NCBI RefSeq assembly: GCF_002355635.1
Contig: NZ_AP017558.1
Coordinates: 1,612,001-1,676,000, forward strand
Reading direction: 5' to 3'
Source: Halopenitus persicus
GTDB taxonomy: Archaea; Halobacteriota; Halobacteria; Halobacteriales; Haloferacaceae
Length of the DNA: 64,000 nucleotides
The notes beneath the pieces were generated by a model that saw only the letters and a program-made list of their open reading frames with translations, was not told where the DNA came from and searched no databases. The position numbers and the translations under genes are program-made. The first letter of the stretch is position 1. Each line of letters starts with the position of its first letter. Positions 8,254 through 17,846 of the stretch are shown piece after piece.

Positions 8254-9464
8254 CCGGCGACGCCGACCCCGATGCACCGATCGTGACCGACCTCTCGCCG
8301 ATCTCGACGCGACTCCGGGATCAGGGGGCGGACGCGCTGGTCGTCGTCGGCGACCGATTCGACGCTGACCTGCAGTACCTCGCCCGGCTCGGCGCGTTCG
8401 AGGCCCGGGCCGCGGCCGTCGTGACCGCCGACGAGGCGGTGCTGTGCCCGCCCGCCGAGCCCCGACCCGGGAACTCGACGGCTGCCGCCGGACGGTTTCG
8501 CGAGGCGTCGGGGAGCGACGCGCTCGATCGGATCGTTCGTTCGACCGGTGCGGACGGCGGCGCGCCGGTTGACGCACGCGCGCCCGTAGGCGAACGCGCC
8601 GCCGCCGCGGTTACGGAGCTCGCCGGACCGAACGCCGACGTGGTCGTCCCGCGGGACCTCCCGCACGACGCGGCGGTCTATCTCGAGCAGGCCGATCACG
8701 GCGTCCGTTCGACCACGGTGGTTCGGGACGCCCGAGCGGTCAAATCGGACGCGGAGATCGACCGTCATCGAACCGTTCAGTCCGCAGCCGTGGCGGCGAT
8801 GCGTGCGGTGACGTCGCTGCTTGCCGACGGCGACGTCACCGGGTCGTCGCGGGAGCTCCGGTGGCAGGGGTCTCCCCTGTCGACGGAGCGGCTCCGGCGG
8901 GAGGCGAACGCGGCTCTGGCTCGGGCCGGCGTCGATCCCGGCGAAAATACGACCGTTCGGGCGGCGGCGACCGATACCGGCGCCCTCCGCGCGGGCGACC
9001 TCATCACCGTCTCGTTCGCGCCGCGGGGGCCGGCGGGCTATCACGGCGCGCTGGCGCGAACGGTCGTCGTCGACGGTGACGGCGGTTGGCAGCGGCGCGC
9101 ACACCTCGCGGTCGAATCCGCGCTCGAGGCCGCGGTCGAGACGGTCGATCCCGGCGATCCGGTTTCGCTGCTTCGCGAGGAGGTCGCCGCCGAGATCGGC
9201 GCCTACGGGTTCGATCCGACCCTCGGGGACCGGACGACCGGCACGACCCACGCCGGCGGGTACGGCGTCGGACTCACCCGGCGGGAGGCGCCGGCCCCTG
9301 ACTCGAGCACGCCGCTCCGGGCCGGCACCGTGCTGGCGGTCGAGGCGGGCGTTCGCGACCCCGGCCACGGTGCGGTCCGATTGCGGGATCTCGTCGTGGT
9401 TTGCGACGCGACGGTCGAGCGGCCGTGTGCGTGCCCGACCGCCCTCGCACCGGATCGATACTAA
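8250..9464 (+). CDS. M24-fold (Xaa-Pro aminopeptidase-like) protein with lost metal ligands
   Basis: A 404-residue protein with the M24 pita-bread layout: an N-terminal creatinase-like domain (residues ~1-170, FDADLQYLARLGAFE) and a C-terminal catalytic-type domain. Four of five metal ligands appear replaced. The first Asp position reads GDLITVSFAP (Ser), the second GYHGALART (Ala), the His position GGYGVGL (Tyr) and the last Glu VRLRDLV (Arg); only the Glu in LAVEAG remains. It is thus probably not a peptidase and may bind peptide or protein. The GTG start overlaps the helicase stop. Confidence 0.8.
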   Translation: MTGDADPDAPIVTDLSPISTRLRDQGADALVVVGDRFDADLQYLARLGAFEARAAAVVTADEAVLCPPAEPRPGNSTAAAGRFREASGSDALDRIVRSTGADGGAPVDARAPVGERAAAAVTELAGPNADVVVPRDLPHDAAVYLEQADHGVRSTTVVRDARAVKSDAEIDRHRTVQSAAVAAMRAVTSLLADGDVTGSSRELRWQGSPLSTERLRREANAALARAGVDPGENTTVRAAATDTGALRAGDLITVSFAPRGPAGYHGALARTVVVDGDGGWQRRAHLAVESALEAAVETVDPGDPVSLLREEVAAEIGAYGFDPTLGDRTTGTTHAGGYGVGLTRREAPAPDSSTPLRAGTVLAVEAGVRDPGHGAVRLRDLVVVCDATVERPCACPTALAPDRY

Positions 9465-9516
9465 CGCGAGAATTCTATCGGAGGATCCTATCGGGGCTTC
9501 TACCGGTGGATTCGAG

Positions 9517-10623
9517 CTACTGCGACGGGGATTCGGGCGTTCTCGCGGGCCGCTCCGCGGTCGCGTTCTGCCGTCGGAGCGTCCGTCTGAGACCCAATTC
9601 CGCGATGGCGGCGCCACGCTCCGCGATCCGCCGCAGCCGGGACAGCACGGTCCGCAGCACCGGCGCGCCCCGGTCGGCCGTGGCTAGTCGACGATCGAAC
9701 GCGTCGATCGTCTCACGCGCTCGGGCCTCGGCTGTGAGTGCCTGCTGCGCCGTCTCGGCATCCTCGTCGCCGACGACGACGCTCACCCCCTCGGACACGA
9801 TCGACCGGACGTCGGCGGCGATCTCTCGGGTCTCGGCGAGCCGGGACTCGGTCGGCGGATCCTCCATCCGCGCCGCGGCCGCGGCGACGTCGGCGGCGGC
9901 CTCGCGGACGCGTTCCAGCTCGCGCATCGCGGTCCACGACTCGAACAGCGCCGACCGGGATGCGCCGATCGCGTCGGCCGCCTCGAGGTCGGCCATTCCG
10001 AGCGTGACCGTCCGGTCGATCATCGCCGAGAGGCGCGCGGCGTGGTCCGCACGCTCCGCGACGGTCGATCGGTCGCCGGCCGTCGCCAGCGATTCGACGG
10101 CGGCCCGCTGCGTCGCGTCGACCACGAACGCGAGCTGACGGACCGACTGGGACACCGAGACCTCCCCGGGATCGAGCAGCATCCGCACCGCGGTTCCGCT
10201 CTCCGACGTCTCGGTGGTCGATGTCTCGGCCATCGACGTCCCGATCCGACGCCGGAGGACCGACTCGATGGCGCGCCGGTGTTCGGCCCCGAGCGGTTCC
10301 TCGTGGTGCAGCTCCACCGTCCGCACGCCGGCCGCGTAGGCCGCCCGAAGCGTGCCCGCCAGGGACCGCGGATCGAGGGCCGCCGTCCGAACGGCGGGAC
10401 CGCTTCGGACGTTCGTGCCGATCCCGTCGACTGCCTCGCCCGGGTCGCCCGTCCCGTCCCGGTCGTCGCTCCCGCGCGGCGCCTGGATGGCGAGGATGCC
10501 GTCAGTGTGGCGATGCAACGTCACCGTGTCGCCCGCCGAGACGTCCTCCGCCTCGGCCCACTCCTTCGGCAGCGAGACCGTGTACGTTCCGTTGCCGACC
10601 GTCTGTACTTTGCGTGTTTCCAT
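9517..10623 (-). CDS. AbrB-type DNA-binding / PhoU-domain phosphate regulator
   Basis: A 368-residue protein. Residues 1-50 (METRKVQTVGNGTYTVSLPK, then EDVSAGDTVTLH) form an AbrB/SpoVT-type swapped-hairpin DNA-binding domain. The rest is two helical PhoU-like bundles (e.g. RAAVESLATAGDRSTVAE and AMRELERVREAAADVAAAA). It is the last gene of the pst operon, 9 bp behind phoU. The domain pair suggests a transcription factor that senses the state of the Pst transporter; the likely target is the pst promoter, which is inference. Confidence 0.85.
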   Translation of the reverse strand: METRKVQTVGNGTYTVSLPKEWAEAEDVSAGDTVTLHRHTDGILAIQAPRGSDDRDGTGDPGEAVDGIGTNVRSGPAVRTAALDPRSLAGTLRAAYAAGVRTVELHHEEPLGAEHRRAIESVLRRRIGTSMAETSTTETSESGTAVRMLLDPGEVSVSQSVRQLAFVVDATQRAAVESLATAGDRSTVAERADHAARLSAMIDRTVTLGMADLEAADAIGASRSALFESWTAMRELERVREAAADVAAAAARMEDPPTESRLAETREIAADVRSIVSEGVSVVVGDEDAETAQQALTAEARARETIDAFDRRLATADRGAPVLRTVLSRLRRIAERGAAIAELGLRRTLRRQNATAERPARTPESPSQ

Positions 10624-10632
10624 CGGTTCCTC

Positions 10633-11307
10633 TCAGTAGATCAGCTCCGGATCGCCGTCGATCATGTACAGCGTTCGTGCGGCGACGTTCACGGCGTGAT
10701 CGGCGATCCGTTCGAGATCACGGATCGTCAACAGCACGCGCGAGACGTCGTCGAGCAGTCGCTCGATCGCCCACGGGTCGTCGTCGACGTTTCGTTCGAT
10801 CAGGCCGCGGGTCACCGTCTCGCTGGCCCGCTGACACAGACCGTCGACCTCGTCGTCGTCGGCCGCGATCCGACGACATGCGGCGGCGTCCTCGGCGGCG
10901 TACGCCTCGAGGCTGCGGTCGAGCAGCGACCGAACCGCCTCGCCGATCGCGTCGATGGCGACGTCGGGCTCGAGGGTCCGCTCCGCGGCGCGTGCGTACC
11001 GTGCCAGGTTGACGGCGAGGTCGCCGATCCGCTCGAGGTCGGTGCTGATCTTGAACGAGGCGGTGACGAATCGGAGGTCGCCGGCCACCGGCTGCTGGAG
11101 CGCGAACAGGTCGACGCAGTCGGTCTCGAGCGCCAGGTACCGCTCGTTGATCTCGGCGTCACCCTCGATGACTGCCTGCGCCGCGGACTCCGATCCGGTC
11201 GAGAGGCTCTCGAGAGCCGTCTCGAGCTGTGCGTCGACGTGCTCGCCCATCTCGAGGACGTCGTCGCGGAGCGCCTCGAGGGCGTCCTGGTAGCGTTCCC
11301 GTGGCAT
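10633..11307 (-). CDS. phoU: PhoU phosphate signalling protein
   Basis: A 224-residue PhoU with two three-helix bundles. The metal-binding motifs are recognisable: ISTDLERIGDLAVNLA in the first half and IRDLERIADHAVNVAA in the second, the family's E/DxxxD signature. Length fits the family (about 220). The ATG at 11307 (MPRERYQDAL) is chosen over an in-frame ATG 26 codons upstream because the upstream extension would overlap pstB and lacks similarity. PhoU restrains Pst transport and represses the phosphate response when phosphate is plentiful. Confidence 0.94.
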   Translation of the reverse strand: MPRERYQDALEALRDDVLEMGEHVDAQLETALESLSTGSESAAQAVIEGDAEINERYLALETDCVDLFALQQPVAGDLRFVTASFKISTDLERIGDLAVNLARYARAAERTLEPDVAIDAIGEAVRSLLDRSLEAYAAEDAAACRRIAADDDEVDGLCQRASETVTRGLIERNVDDDPWAIERLLDDVSRVLLTIRDLERIADHAVNVAARTLYMIDGDPELIY

Positions 11308-11311
11308 TCGA

Positions 11312-12334
11312 TCACCCGAACTTGCCCGTGATGTAGTCCTCGACGCGCTCGCTGTGGGGGTCCTCGAACACCTGGTCGGTGTCACCGTACTCCACGAGTT
11401 CGCCCCCGGTGAGGAACACGGCGGTCTGGTCGGAGATGCGCGCGGCCTGCTGCATATTGTGCGTGACGATGACCACCGTGTACTCCTCGCTGAGCTGCTC
11501 GATGAGGTCTTCGATCTTCGCGGTGGCGATCGGGTCGAGCGCGGAGGCGGGCTCGTCCATCAGGATGACCTCCGGATCGACCGAGAGACAGCGCGCGATG
11601 CAGAGCCGCTGCTGCTGGCCGCCCGAGAGCCCGAGCGCGTTGTCGTCGAGACGGTCGTTGACCTCCTCCCAGAGGGCCGCATCACGGAGGCATTCCTCGA
11701 CCAGCCGGTCGCGGGCCGCCGCGTCGCTGCGTCCGAGCAGCCGTGCGAGGAGCCCGGTCTCGATGTCGCCGTGTTTCTCCGGACCGTACGCGATGTTCTC
11801 GCGGATCGACTTCGGGAACGGGTTCGGCGACTGGAACACCATCCCGACCCGCTTTCGAAGCTCGACGAGGTTCACCCCGTCCTGGTAGATCTCCCGTCCG
11901 TCGATCCGCACCGACCCGTCGACGCGAGCGCCCTTGATCCGGTCGTTCATCCGGTTGAGACTCCGGAGAAACGTCGACTTTCCGCAGCCCGACGGCCCGA
12001 TGAGCGCGGTGACGCTGTTCTTCGGGATCTCGATCGATACGCCCTGCAGCGCATGGTCCTCGCCGTAATGGACGTCGAGGTCCTCGACGGCGAACTTCGC
12101 CTCGCCCTCGAACTCGTACTCACGCCACTCCTCGCGTACCTGCTCGTCCGTCTCGCCGGCCGTGGTGTGGGTCGCCGCGTTCTCGGACTCGTTCGTCCCG
12201 GTCGTACCCCCCGTTTCCGTTCGGTCCGGTTCCTCCGTTTCCGTTCGGTTCGATTCCTCCGTTTCCGTTCGGTCCGGTTCCTCCGTTTCCGTTCGATTCC
12301 GTTTCTCAGTCGTCGCTGGTGTGGTTTCACTCAT
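11312..12334 (-). CDS. pstB: PstB, phosphate ABC transporter ATPase
   Basis: A 340-residue ATPase whose last ~260 residues are a standard PstB: Walker [11 protein letters not shown]-loop [12 protein letters not shown], signature [13 protein letters not shown], Walker [13 protein letters not shown] and the H-loop [12 protein letters not shown]. Ahead of it lie about 75 extra acidic residues holding a tandem RTETEEPD repeat (24-bp unit, roughly four copies, DNA 12212-12299). The start overlaps the end of pstA by 8 bp, so the operon is translationally coupled. Confidence 0.95.
   Translation of the reverse strand: MSETTPATTEKRNRTETEEPDRTETEESNRTETEEPDRTETGGTTGTNESENAATHTTAGETDEQVREEWREYEFEGEAKFAVEDLDVHYGEDHALQGVSIEIPKNSVTALIGPSGCGKSTFLRSLNRMNDRIKGARVDGSVRIDGREIYQDGVNLVELRKRVGMVFQSPNPFPKSIRENIAYGPEKHGDIETGLLARLLGRSDAAARDRLVEECLRDAALWEEVNDRLDDNALGLSGGQQQRLCIARCLSVDPEVILMDEPASALDPIATAKIEDLIEQLSEEYTVVIVTHNMQQAARISDQTAVFLTGGELVEYGDTDQVFEDPHSERVEDYITGKFG
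12212..12299. repeat. 24-bp tandem repeat in pstB N-terminus
   Basis: Three full copies and one partial copy of a 24-bp unit, in frame, encoding RTETEEPD or RTETEESN. It adds an acidic disordered extension to PstB. Confidence 0.85.
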
Positions 12335-13946
12335 GTCGAAGTCGCCTCCGGAAGTAGTATCGCGCGCCGATGCCGACCGCGTAGAACGACAACACGACGA
12401 GCAGCAGCACGAACGCCGTCGCCCACTGGAACTCGGTCGGGTTCGAGACGTTGTCGCCCAGCCCGACGCCGGCGGTGATGAGCGCGTACAGCTGGAACGG
12501 CAGCGCCGTGGTCGCCTGCAACAGTTCGGGGTTCGTGACGAACGGCGGCTGGGCGGTGAACGCGAACCCGCCGATGACGTCGGCCGCCCGGTCTCCGGAC
12601 ACGAAGGTTCCCCCGGTCATCGTCAACAGGATGGGCGCGGTCTCGCCGGCGATCCGACCGACGCCGAGAATGACCCCGGTGACCATACCCGGCAGCGCGG
12701 CCGGCACGACCACGCTGCGGATCGTCCGCCACTTCGAGACGCCGAGCGCCGCGCTGGCGTCCCGATACTCGTCGGGGACGGCCAACAGCGCCTCCCGGCT
12801 CGTGATGAGCACCAGCGGGAGCAGCATAAACCCGAGCGTCAGCATCCCCGAAAGCAACGACTTGGTTCCGCCGAACCGGGGAACGAGGAACGTGAACCCG
12901 AACAGCCCGAAGACGATGCTCGGGGTGCTCCAGAGTCCGTTGGTCGCGACCTCGACCAGCTGGGTCAGTCGGCCGCGCTCGGCGTACTCGGTCAGGAACA
13001 CCGCGGCGCCGACGCCCAGCGGGACCGCGAACGCGACCGCGCCCACGACGAGCCAGACCGTGCCGACGATGGCGGGGAGCACGCCCTGGAAGTCGTTCAG
13101 CAGCGAGACGCCGTTCATCACGAACGGGATCGAGACCGGAAGCGCGACCGAGATTCCGAGGATCGACACCGTCGGTCCGGACCCGGGTCCGACCGCGGCA
13201 CCGGTCAGCAGCCCCGGGATCCCGCGGACGGCGGTGAAGGCGATCAGCAGGAACAGCACGCCGATGATGGCGCTCGCGTTCACGTAGATGAGGAGGTACG
13301 CACCCATTCGCCGCCCACGAGCGCCGAACCCGCCGTACGCCGCCGCAGCCGCCCAGCCGGCGAGCAGCCCGCAGCCGATCGTCGCGATCGGGACGACGAA
13401 CGTCGCGGTCAGCGACGCCTGCTGTTCGAATCCCAGGTCCCACACCCACGACGGGCCGATCGTCCCGGCCAGGAACGTTCCGCCGACGACGATCGCCACT
13501 GCACCGGCGGGGAGCGTCGCCCCGACGTCCTCGCGGGCGGCCGCCGTCGTCACGAACGCGGTGCCGCCGGTCACCGCACCTACCGGGATCCACGCGATCC
13601 CGTCCCCGAACGTCGCCGACGCCGCAACCGCCCCGAGCGTGAACCAGATGCCCGAGAACGCGACGGTCGCGACGAGCCCGGCGTTCGGGCTCGGCTCCGT
13701 CTCGACGTATCCGAGCGCCGACCCGACGCCGAGGCCGATGACCGCCGCGCCGAGCGCCACCAGCAGTCCGCCGAGGACGGTCACCGCCGGGAGGCCGCCG
13801 ACCGTGGCGTCGATCGAAACGAGGTCGAACAGCGACGCGATACCGACCGCGATCAGGGTTATTGCGACCGCGATCGCGACGCCGGCGATCGCCTCGGGAC
13901 GCGAGGCGTCCCCGCGGATCAGGGGCGTTTGCGTCGCCCCCGCCAT
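12327..13946 (-). CDS. pstA: PstA, phosphate ABC transporter permease
   Basis: A 539-residue permease. The C-terminal ~280 residues hold the canonical PstA domain with the binding-protein-dependent permease motif ([17 protein letters not shown], the EAA loop that contacts PstB). The N-terminal ~220 residues add several hydrophobic segments (e.g. [19 protein letters not shown]), making it longer than bacterial PstA (about 290). It overlaps pstC by one base (TGATG) and pstB by 8 bp. Confidence 0.94.
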   Translation of the reverse strand: MAGATQTPLIRGDASRPEAIAGVAIAVAITLIAVGIASLFDLVSIDATVGGLPAVTVLGGLLVALGAAVIGLGVGSALGYVETEPSPNAGLVATVAFSGIWFTLGAVAASATFGDGIAWIPVGAVTGGTAFVTTAAAREDVGATLPAGAVAIVVGGTFLAGTIGPSWVWDLGFEQQASLTATFVVPIATIGCGLLAGWAAAAAYGGFGARGRRMGAYLLIYVNASAIIGVLFLLIAFTAVRGIPGLLTGAAVGPGSGPTVSILGISVALPVSIPFVMNGVSLLNDFQGVLPAIVGTVWLVVGAVAFAVPLGVGAAVFLTEYAERGRLTQLVEVATNGLWSTPSIVFGLFGFTFLVPRFGGTKSLLSGMLTLGFMLLPLVLITSREALLAVPDEYRDASAALGVSKWRTIRSVVVPAALPGMVTGVILGVGRIAGETAPILLTMTGGTFVSGDRAADVIGGFAFTAQPPFVTNPELLQATTALPFQLYALITAGVGLGDNVSNPTEFQWATAFVLLLVVLSFYAVGIGARYYFRRRLRHE

Positions 13947-15073
13947 CAGACCTCACCCCCGAGCTTCCGATGCATTCGCCACTCGATGTACTGCGAGCCG
14001 ATCGAGATGGCCAGGACCGTGATGAACAGGATCACGCCGGCGAGAAAGAGGGCGTCCATCTGGAGCCCGTGTGCGTTCCCGTAGTTGTTCGCGATCAGCG
14101 AGGTGAGCGTCTCCTGGCCGTAAAAGACGTTGTACAGCGGTTTCGTCAGTTGCGGGACGCCGCGAAGCATCACCGTCGCCGCCATCGTCTCGCCGATGGC
14201 GCGGCCGACGCCGAGCAGAACCGCCGCCGAGACGCCCGAGAAGGCCGCCGGCAGCGTGATCGACGTCATCGTCTGCCAGTCGGTGGTCCCCATCGCGAGC
14301 GAGCCGCTCTTCATCGACTCGGGAACGCTGCTCAGGGCGTCCTCGGCCACCGAGACCACCGTCGGAAGTGCCATCAATCCGACCACGATGCCAACGAAGA
14401 GGTACGACCCCTGGCCGGTGGTCCGGAACTGGTCGCTCGCCCAGGGGCTCAGGATCGTGAACCCGATGAACCCGTAGACGATCGACGGGATGCCGGCGAG
14501 GATCTCGACGCCCGGTTTGACGAACTCACGGACTGGACCCGGCGCGATCTCCGAGAGGAACAGCGCGGCGGCGACGCCGAGCGGGGCGGCGACCGCGGTG
14601 GCGATCGTCGTCACCATCACGGTTCCGTGGATCATCGGAACCATCGAGTACCGTATGGGCTCCGCGACCGCGTCCCACCGCGTTTCGGTGAACAGTCGAA
14701 GTCCCGGCACCGGGACGCCGAACACGGTCGCGGTCCCGTAGCGGATCACGGGGATCGATTCGACGGCGATGAACACGGTGATCAACAGCAGGATGAGCAC
14801 CGTCGAGACCGTCATCGCGAAGGTCAACACTCGAGCGGTCAGTCCCTGATGCCGTATCCAGCCGACGCCGGCGGCGATGAGGAACGCTGCGAAGGGGAGG
14901 GCCGTAAGCGGCGAGGCCAGCAGGAACCCGACGAGCGAGGCCAACAGCGCGACCGTCATCGTCCCGACGGTGACGATCGCGGCGGTCGAGGACTCCTCGT
15001 GGAACGCGCGAAGCCGGCGTCGGACGCGCCGCACCCGCTCGTCGTCGGTTCGTGTGTCGGTCGTCCGCGTCAT
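13946..15073 (-). CDS. pstC: PstC, phosphate ABC transporter permease
   Basis: A 375-residue permease with six or more membrane segments. The EAA loop is present (VPESMKSGSLAMGTTDWQT), as is the typical GVAAALFLSEIAPG. It pairs with PstA to form the channel for phosphate released by PstS. It starts 56 bp after pstS ends, on the same strand, so the order is pstS-pstC-pstA-pstB-phoU-AbrB/PhoU. Confidence 0.94.
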   Translation of the reverse strand: MTRTTDTRTDDERVRRVRRRLRAFHEESSTAAIVTVGTMTVALLASLVGFLLASPLTALPFAAFLIAAGVGWIRHQGLTARVLTFAMTVSTVLILLLITVFIAVESIPVIRYGTATVFGVPVPGLRLFTETRWDAVAEPIRYSMVPMIHGTVMVTTIATAVAAPLGVAAALFLSEIAPGPVREFVKPGVEILAGIPSIVYGFIGFTILSPWASDQFRTTGQGSYLFVGIVVGLMALPTVVSVAEDALSSVPESMKSGSLAMGTTDWQTMTSITLPAAFSGVSAAVLLGVGRAIGETMAATVMLRGVPQLTKPLYNVFYGQETLTSLIANNYGNAHGLQMDALFLAGVILFITVLAISIGSQYIEWRMHRKLGGEV

Positions 15074-15129
15074 AATGAATGCATTCGTATAAATATCGAT
15101 GTGTCTCGACGGGTCAGTTCACGGCGGCG

Positions 15130-16347
15130 TTACGCCGGGTCGGGCAGCTTCCCCGCTTCGGACTCGATGTCGGACGTTGGCAGCGGGATGTAGTTGTTGT
15201 CCTCGACGAAGACGGTCTGTCCGAACTCGGTCAAGAACATGTTCAGGAACGCGCCCTCGCGACGGTCCGTTCCGCTCGGGGTCGCGTCGGTGACCTTCGT
15301 GTACATGTGAAGGTCCCGGTTGAGCGGGTACTCGCTGTCGAAGATCGTGTTCTCGGCGTCCCGGTCGGGCTCGTAGACCGTGCCCTCGAAGTCGATCGCG
15401 ATCGGCTGGACCGCGTCGCTCGTGAACGCGAGCGCCATGTACGCGATGGCGCCCTCGTTGTTCGCGACCGCCTCGGCGACCTGCTGGTTCTGCCCGAACC
15501 GGGTGTCGACGCCGGACATCGACGCCGAGGCGTCGCCGAGCATGTTCAGTCGGAATGAGGTGTCCGTCCCCGACCCCTCGGCGCGACCGATGGCGTAGAT
15601 CTCCTGGTCGGGGCCGCCGACCTCGGACCAGTTCGTGATCTCGTCCTGGTAGATCCCGCGGATCTGCTCGCCGGTGAGCTGCTGGACGCCGTTCTCGTAC
15701 ACGTCGCTGCTCACGACGACGGGCTGTCCGTCCCGGCCGACGACGTGGTCGACGAACTGCTCGTCCGCCGCCGATTCGCTGATCCCGAGTTCCGCCGTGA
15801 TCGGTCCCGAGGAGTTGCCGATGTCGACCAGCTCGTCCCGCACCGCCTCACAGCCCGTTCCGGAGTGACTCAGGCTCACCGTCGTGTTGTACGGGGGATT
15901 CGACCGCTGGTCGGTCGGTTCAAAGCCGAACTGGCTGGCGAAGTAGTCGGCGAGGTACATGTCCGTCTCGATCTCGTCCCAGCCCGGAACGGACGTCTCG
16001 TCGTTCGAGCCCCAGTACTCGCCGTCGCTCGGCGGCGCGTTCGCGTTCCAGTAGGAGCTGCCCGTGTTCGAGATGGGATAGACCGTCGAGGACCCCTCCG
16101 CGGTGAGCAGCGCCGGGCCGTTCCCGTCGTTCGTCTCGGTGTCGTCGCTGCTGCCGCCGTTTCCGTCGCCATTACCGCCGTTGCCGTTCCCGTTGCCGCC
16201 GGTCCCGTTCCCGCCACCGTTCCCGTTGCCGCCGGTCGTTCCCGTGCTTCCGCTACAGCCAGCCAGTCCGGCCGACCCGATCGCACCGGAGGTGACCAGG
16301 AACTTCCGCCGTGATACGCCGGTTTCAGCCCAGTTACGGTCTGACAT
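15130..16347 (-). CDS. pstS: PstS, phosphate-binding lipoprotein (Tat-exported)
   Basis: A 405-residue extracellular phosphate-binding protein. The start MSDRNWAETGVSRRKFLV gives a twin-arginine signal followed by a lipobox LAGC, so it is Tat-exported and lipid-anchored as usual in haloarchaea. A Gly/Asn/Thr linker with GNGNGG repeats follows. Phosphate-contact motifs include EGSSTVYPI near residue 90 and GRAEGSGTDTSF later on. The ATG at 16347 is preferred over one 33 codons upstream because it starts the Tat signal and sits 12 bp or so behind the expected transcript start from the TATA box at 16378. Confidence 0.95.
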   Translation of the reverse strand: MSDRNWAETGVSRRKFLVTSGAIGSAGLAGCSGSTGTTGGNGNGGGNGTGGNGNGNGGNGDGNGGSSDDTETNDGNGPALLTAEGSSTVYPISNTGSSYWNANAPPSDGEYWGSNDETSVPGWDEIETDMYLADYFASQFGFEPTDQRSNPPYNTTVSLSHSGTGCEAVRDELVDIGNSSGPITAELGISESAADEQFVDHVVGRDGQPVVVSSDVYENGVQQLTGEQIRGIYQDEITNWSEVGGPDQEIYAIGRAEGSGTDTSFRLNMLGDASASMSGVDTRFGQNQQVAEAVANNEGAIAYMALAFTSDAVQPIAIDFEGTVYEPDRDAENTIFDSEYPLNRDLHMYTKVTDATPSGTDRREGAFLNMFLTEFGQTVFVEDNNYIPLPTSDIESEAGKLPDPA

Positions 16348-16377
16348 CACCAGTACGATCAGGCGGTCCTTGTAAAC

Positions 16378-16392
16378 GGGTTTATATTTCTG
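16378..16392 (-). promoter_or_regulatory. pst operon promoter (TATA box)
   Basis: Minus-strand AGAAATATAAACCC lies about 38 bp before the pstS ATG. It is the strongest TATA-like sequence upstream of the operon. Confidence 0.6.
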
Positions 16393-16485
16393 ATATGTCT
16401 TCGTCAGTATGCATCCCGAGTCGAGCATACCGCTCCGAAACCCCACCGATCGGTACGATCCGGTATGACTGCATAGCGACCCATC

Positions 16486-16532
16486 CGTTCGGATACCTAT
16501 CGATACGTTCGGATACCTATCGATACGTTCGG
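16486..16532. repeat. 20-bp tandem repeat between pstS and the next gene
   Basis: Two exact copies of a 20-bp unit (CGTTCGGATACCTATCGATA) at 16486-16505 and 16506-16525, followed by CGTTCGG. It lies in the divergent intergenic region, about 100 bp upstream of the pst TATA box, so it could be a regulator site or a chance duplication. Confidence 0.8.
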
Positions 16533-16654
16533 CTCCCGTCAGATATGGGTGGCTCGGATCGCTATATAGTCGATCGTATCGCTACCGGGAGAAACGGACC
16601 ACAACGATCGGTTCTGACGGAAGGTATACACGACGGGGCGGGAAACCCCCGTCC

Positions 16655-17674
16655 GTGACCGAGACAGACCGTCCCGATCCGGCCGTCGCCGATCCGACTG
16701 CCGCCGACACGGCATCGACTGCGGAGCCGCTCCTCGATCACGACCCGGCCGTCGAGTCGGTCGCCGCGGCGGTCGCCGACGGAACCGACCGTGAACCGGC
16801 TGCGATCCGCCGGGATCTCGACCCGTTCTCCGACGACGGCGTTCTCACCCGCGATGCGGTTGCGACCACCGTCTCGGACGTCTCACAGATCCTCGCCACG
16901 GCGGAGACGCGCGTCGACCTCGCCGCTCGCGCGGTCGACGACGTTCGGGCAACGGCCGATCCCCTGGCCGACATCGACGTCGTCCACCATCGGTTGCGGG
17001 CGCTCGAGCACCGCCTCGCCGCCCTGCAGCGCCGCACCGTCGAACTCGGCGAAACGGTCCATGCCTCCCGTAATCGGCTCGACACGCCCACGGCGATCCA
17101 CCGGTCGGCGGTCGAACTGCGCGAGACGGCGGCCGACGCACAGCGCGTCGTCCGGGTGGCCGACGATCTCGCGTCCGACGTCGATGCCTTCGAGTCGTGG
17201 CTCGAGTCGCCCGCCGAGCGTACTGCGGCGCTCGCGGCCGACGTCGACGCCCTCGAGGAGGCGCTCGGGGAGCTGTCGACCACGGTCGAGCGACTTGCAG
17301 GATCGTCGGGTTCGAACGGCGAGCAGGCGCCGGCACAGGCGTGGGTCGACGCACCGGCACAGGCGTGGGTCGACGCGGTCGTCCACACGCGCGTGCTCGA
17401 GCTACTGGTTACCGACCTTCGGACGGAATCGGCCGACCTCCGGCGCTGGGCCGACCGGGCGGATGCGTCGGTTCCGGCGCCGCTCCCGTCGCGGATCGAC
17501 GCCGCGGACCGGCGGCGTTCGACGCTCTCCGCGACGCTGTCGGACCTGGCTGCGCCGGACTGGCGCGACCGGTTCGCGGATCGCCTCGAGGCGACCGACC
17601 GGGCGCTGGCCCGGTTCGATCCGCCCGTCGCCTGGGATCGAGTTCGAGAGGCGATGGCGGAGATCCCCGAGTGA
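16655..17674 (+). CDS. coiled-coil protein of unknown function
   Basis: A 339-residue acidic, nearly all-helical protein starting at GTG (TETDRPDPAVADPT). It has long heptad-like stretches (HHRLRALEHRLAALQRRTVE; AALAADVDALEEALGELSTT) and no membrane segment or catalytic motif. Residues ~225-240 contain an exact duplication, APAQAWVD twice (24-bp unit, DNA 17327-17374). I recall similar Halorubrum proteins labelled halo transducer protein; that name is not supported by any domain I can see. It runs divergently from the pst operon. Confidence 0.7.
   Translation: MTETDRPDPAVADPTAADTASTAEPLLDHDPAVESVAAAVADGTDREPAAIRRDLDPFSDDGVLTRDAVATTVSDVSQILATAETRVDLAARAVDDVRATADPLADIDVVHHRLRALEHRLAALQRRTVELGETVHASRNRLDTPTAIHRSAVELRETAADAQRVVRVADDLASDVDAFESWLESPAERTAALAADVDALEEALGELSTTVERLAGSSGSNGEQAPAQAWVDAPAQAWVDAVVHTRVLELLVTDLRTESADLRRWADRADASVPAPLPSRIDAADRRRSTLSATLSDLAAPDWRDRFADRLEATDRALARFDPPVAWDRVREAMAEIPE
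17327..17374. repeat. 24-bp in-frame duplication
   Basis: Two adjacent copies, one base different, of a 24-bp unit encoding APAQAWVD inside the coiled-coil gene. Confidence 0.85.
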
Positions 17675-17806
17675 AGTCACGTTCGGCTGCCCGCCACGGC
17701 GCGGCAAGCGTCGCGTCTCGTTCCAGTGGTCTCCGATCGCGCGGTCTATATAGTCGATCGGACCGCTCGGATCCGGGAGTATCGCTCCGCGTGACTCAAT
17801 AGGGGT

Positions 17807-17814
17807 CTTATAAG
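17807..17814 (+). promoter_or_regulatory. TATA box of the DUF7260-like gene
   Basis: CTTATAAG lies 33 bp before the ATG at 17847. Confidence 0.55.
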
Positions 17815-17846
17815 CGTTTAATCCCGTGCGGCGGTCGTGTCGGCGT

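Noticed and set aside
8250-9464. Active Xaa-Pro aminopeptidase
   Set aside because: Four of the five metal-ligand positions are substituted, so peptidase activity is not supported.
12162-14084. Very long plus-strand open frame opposite pstB and pstA
   Set aside because: It is the antisense shadow of two clear genes; the translation is Arg/Asp-rich without domains, as typical for GC-rich DNA.
16655-17674. Halobacterial transducer (chemotaxis receptor)
   Set aside because: No membrane helices, HAMP or signalling hairpin motif; only generic coiled coil.
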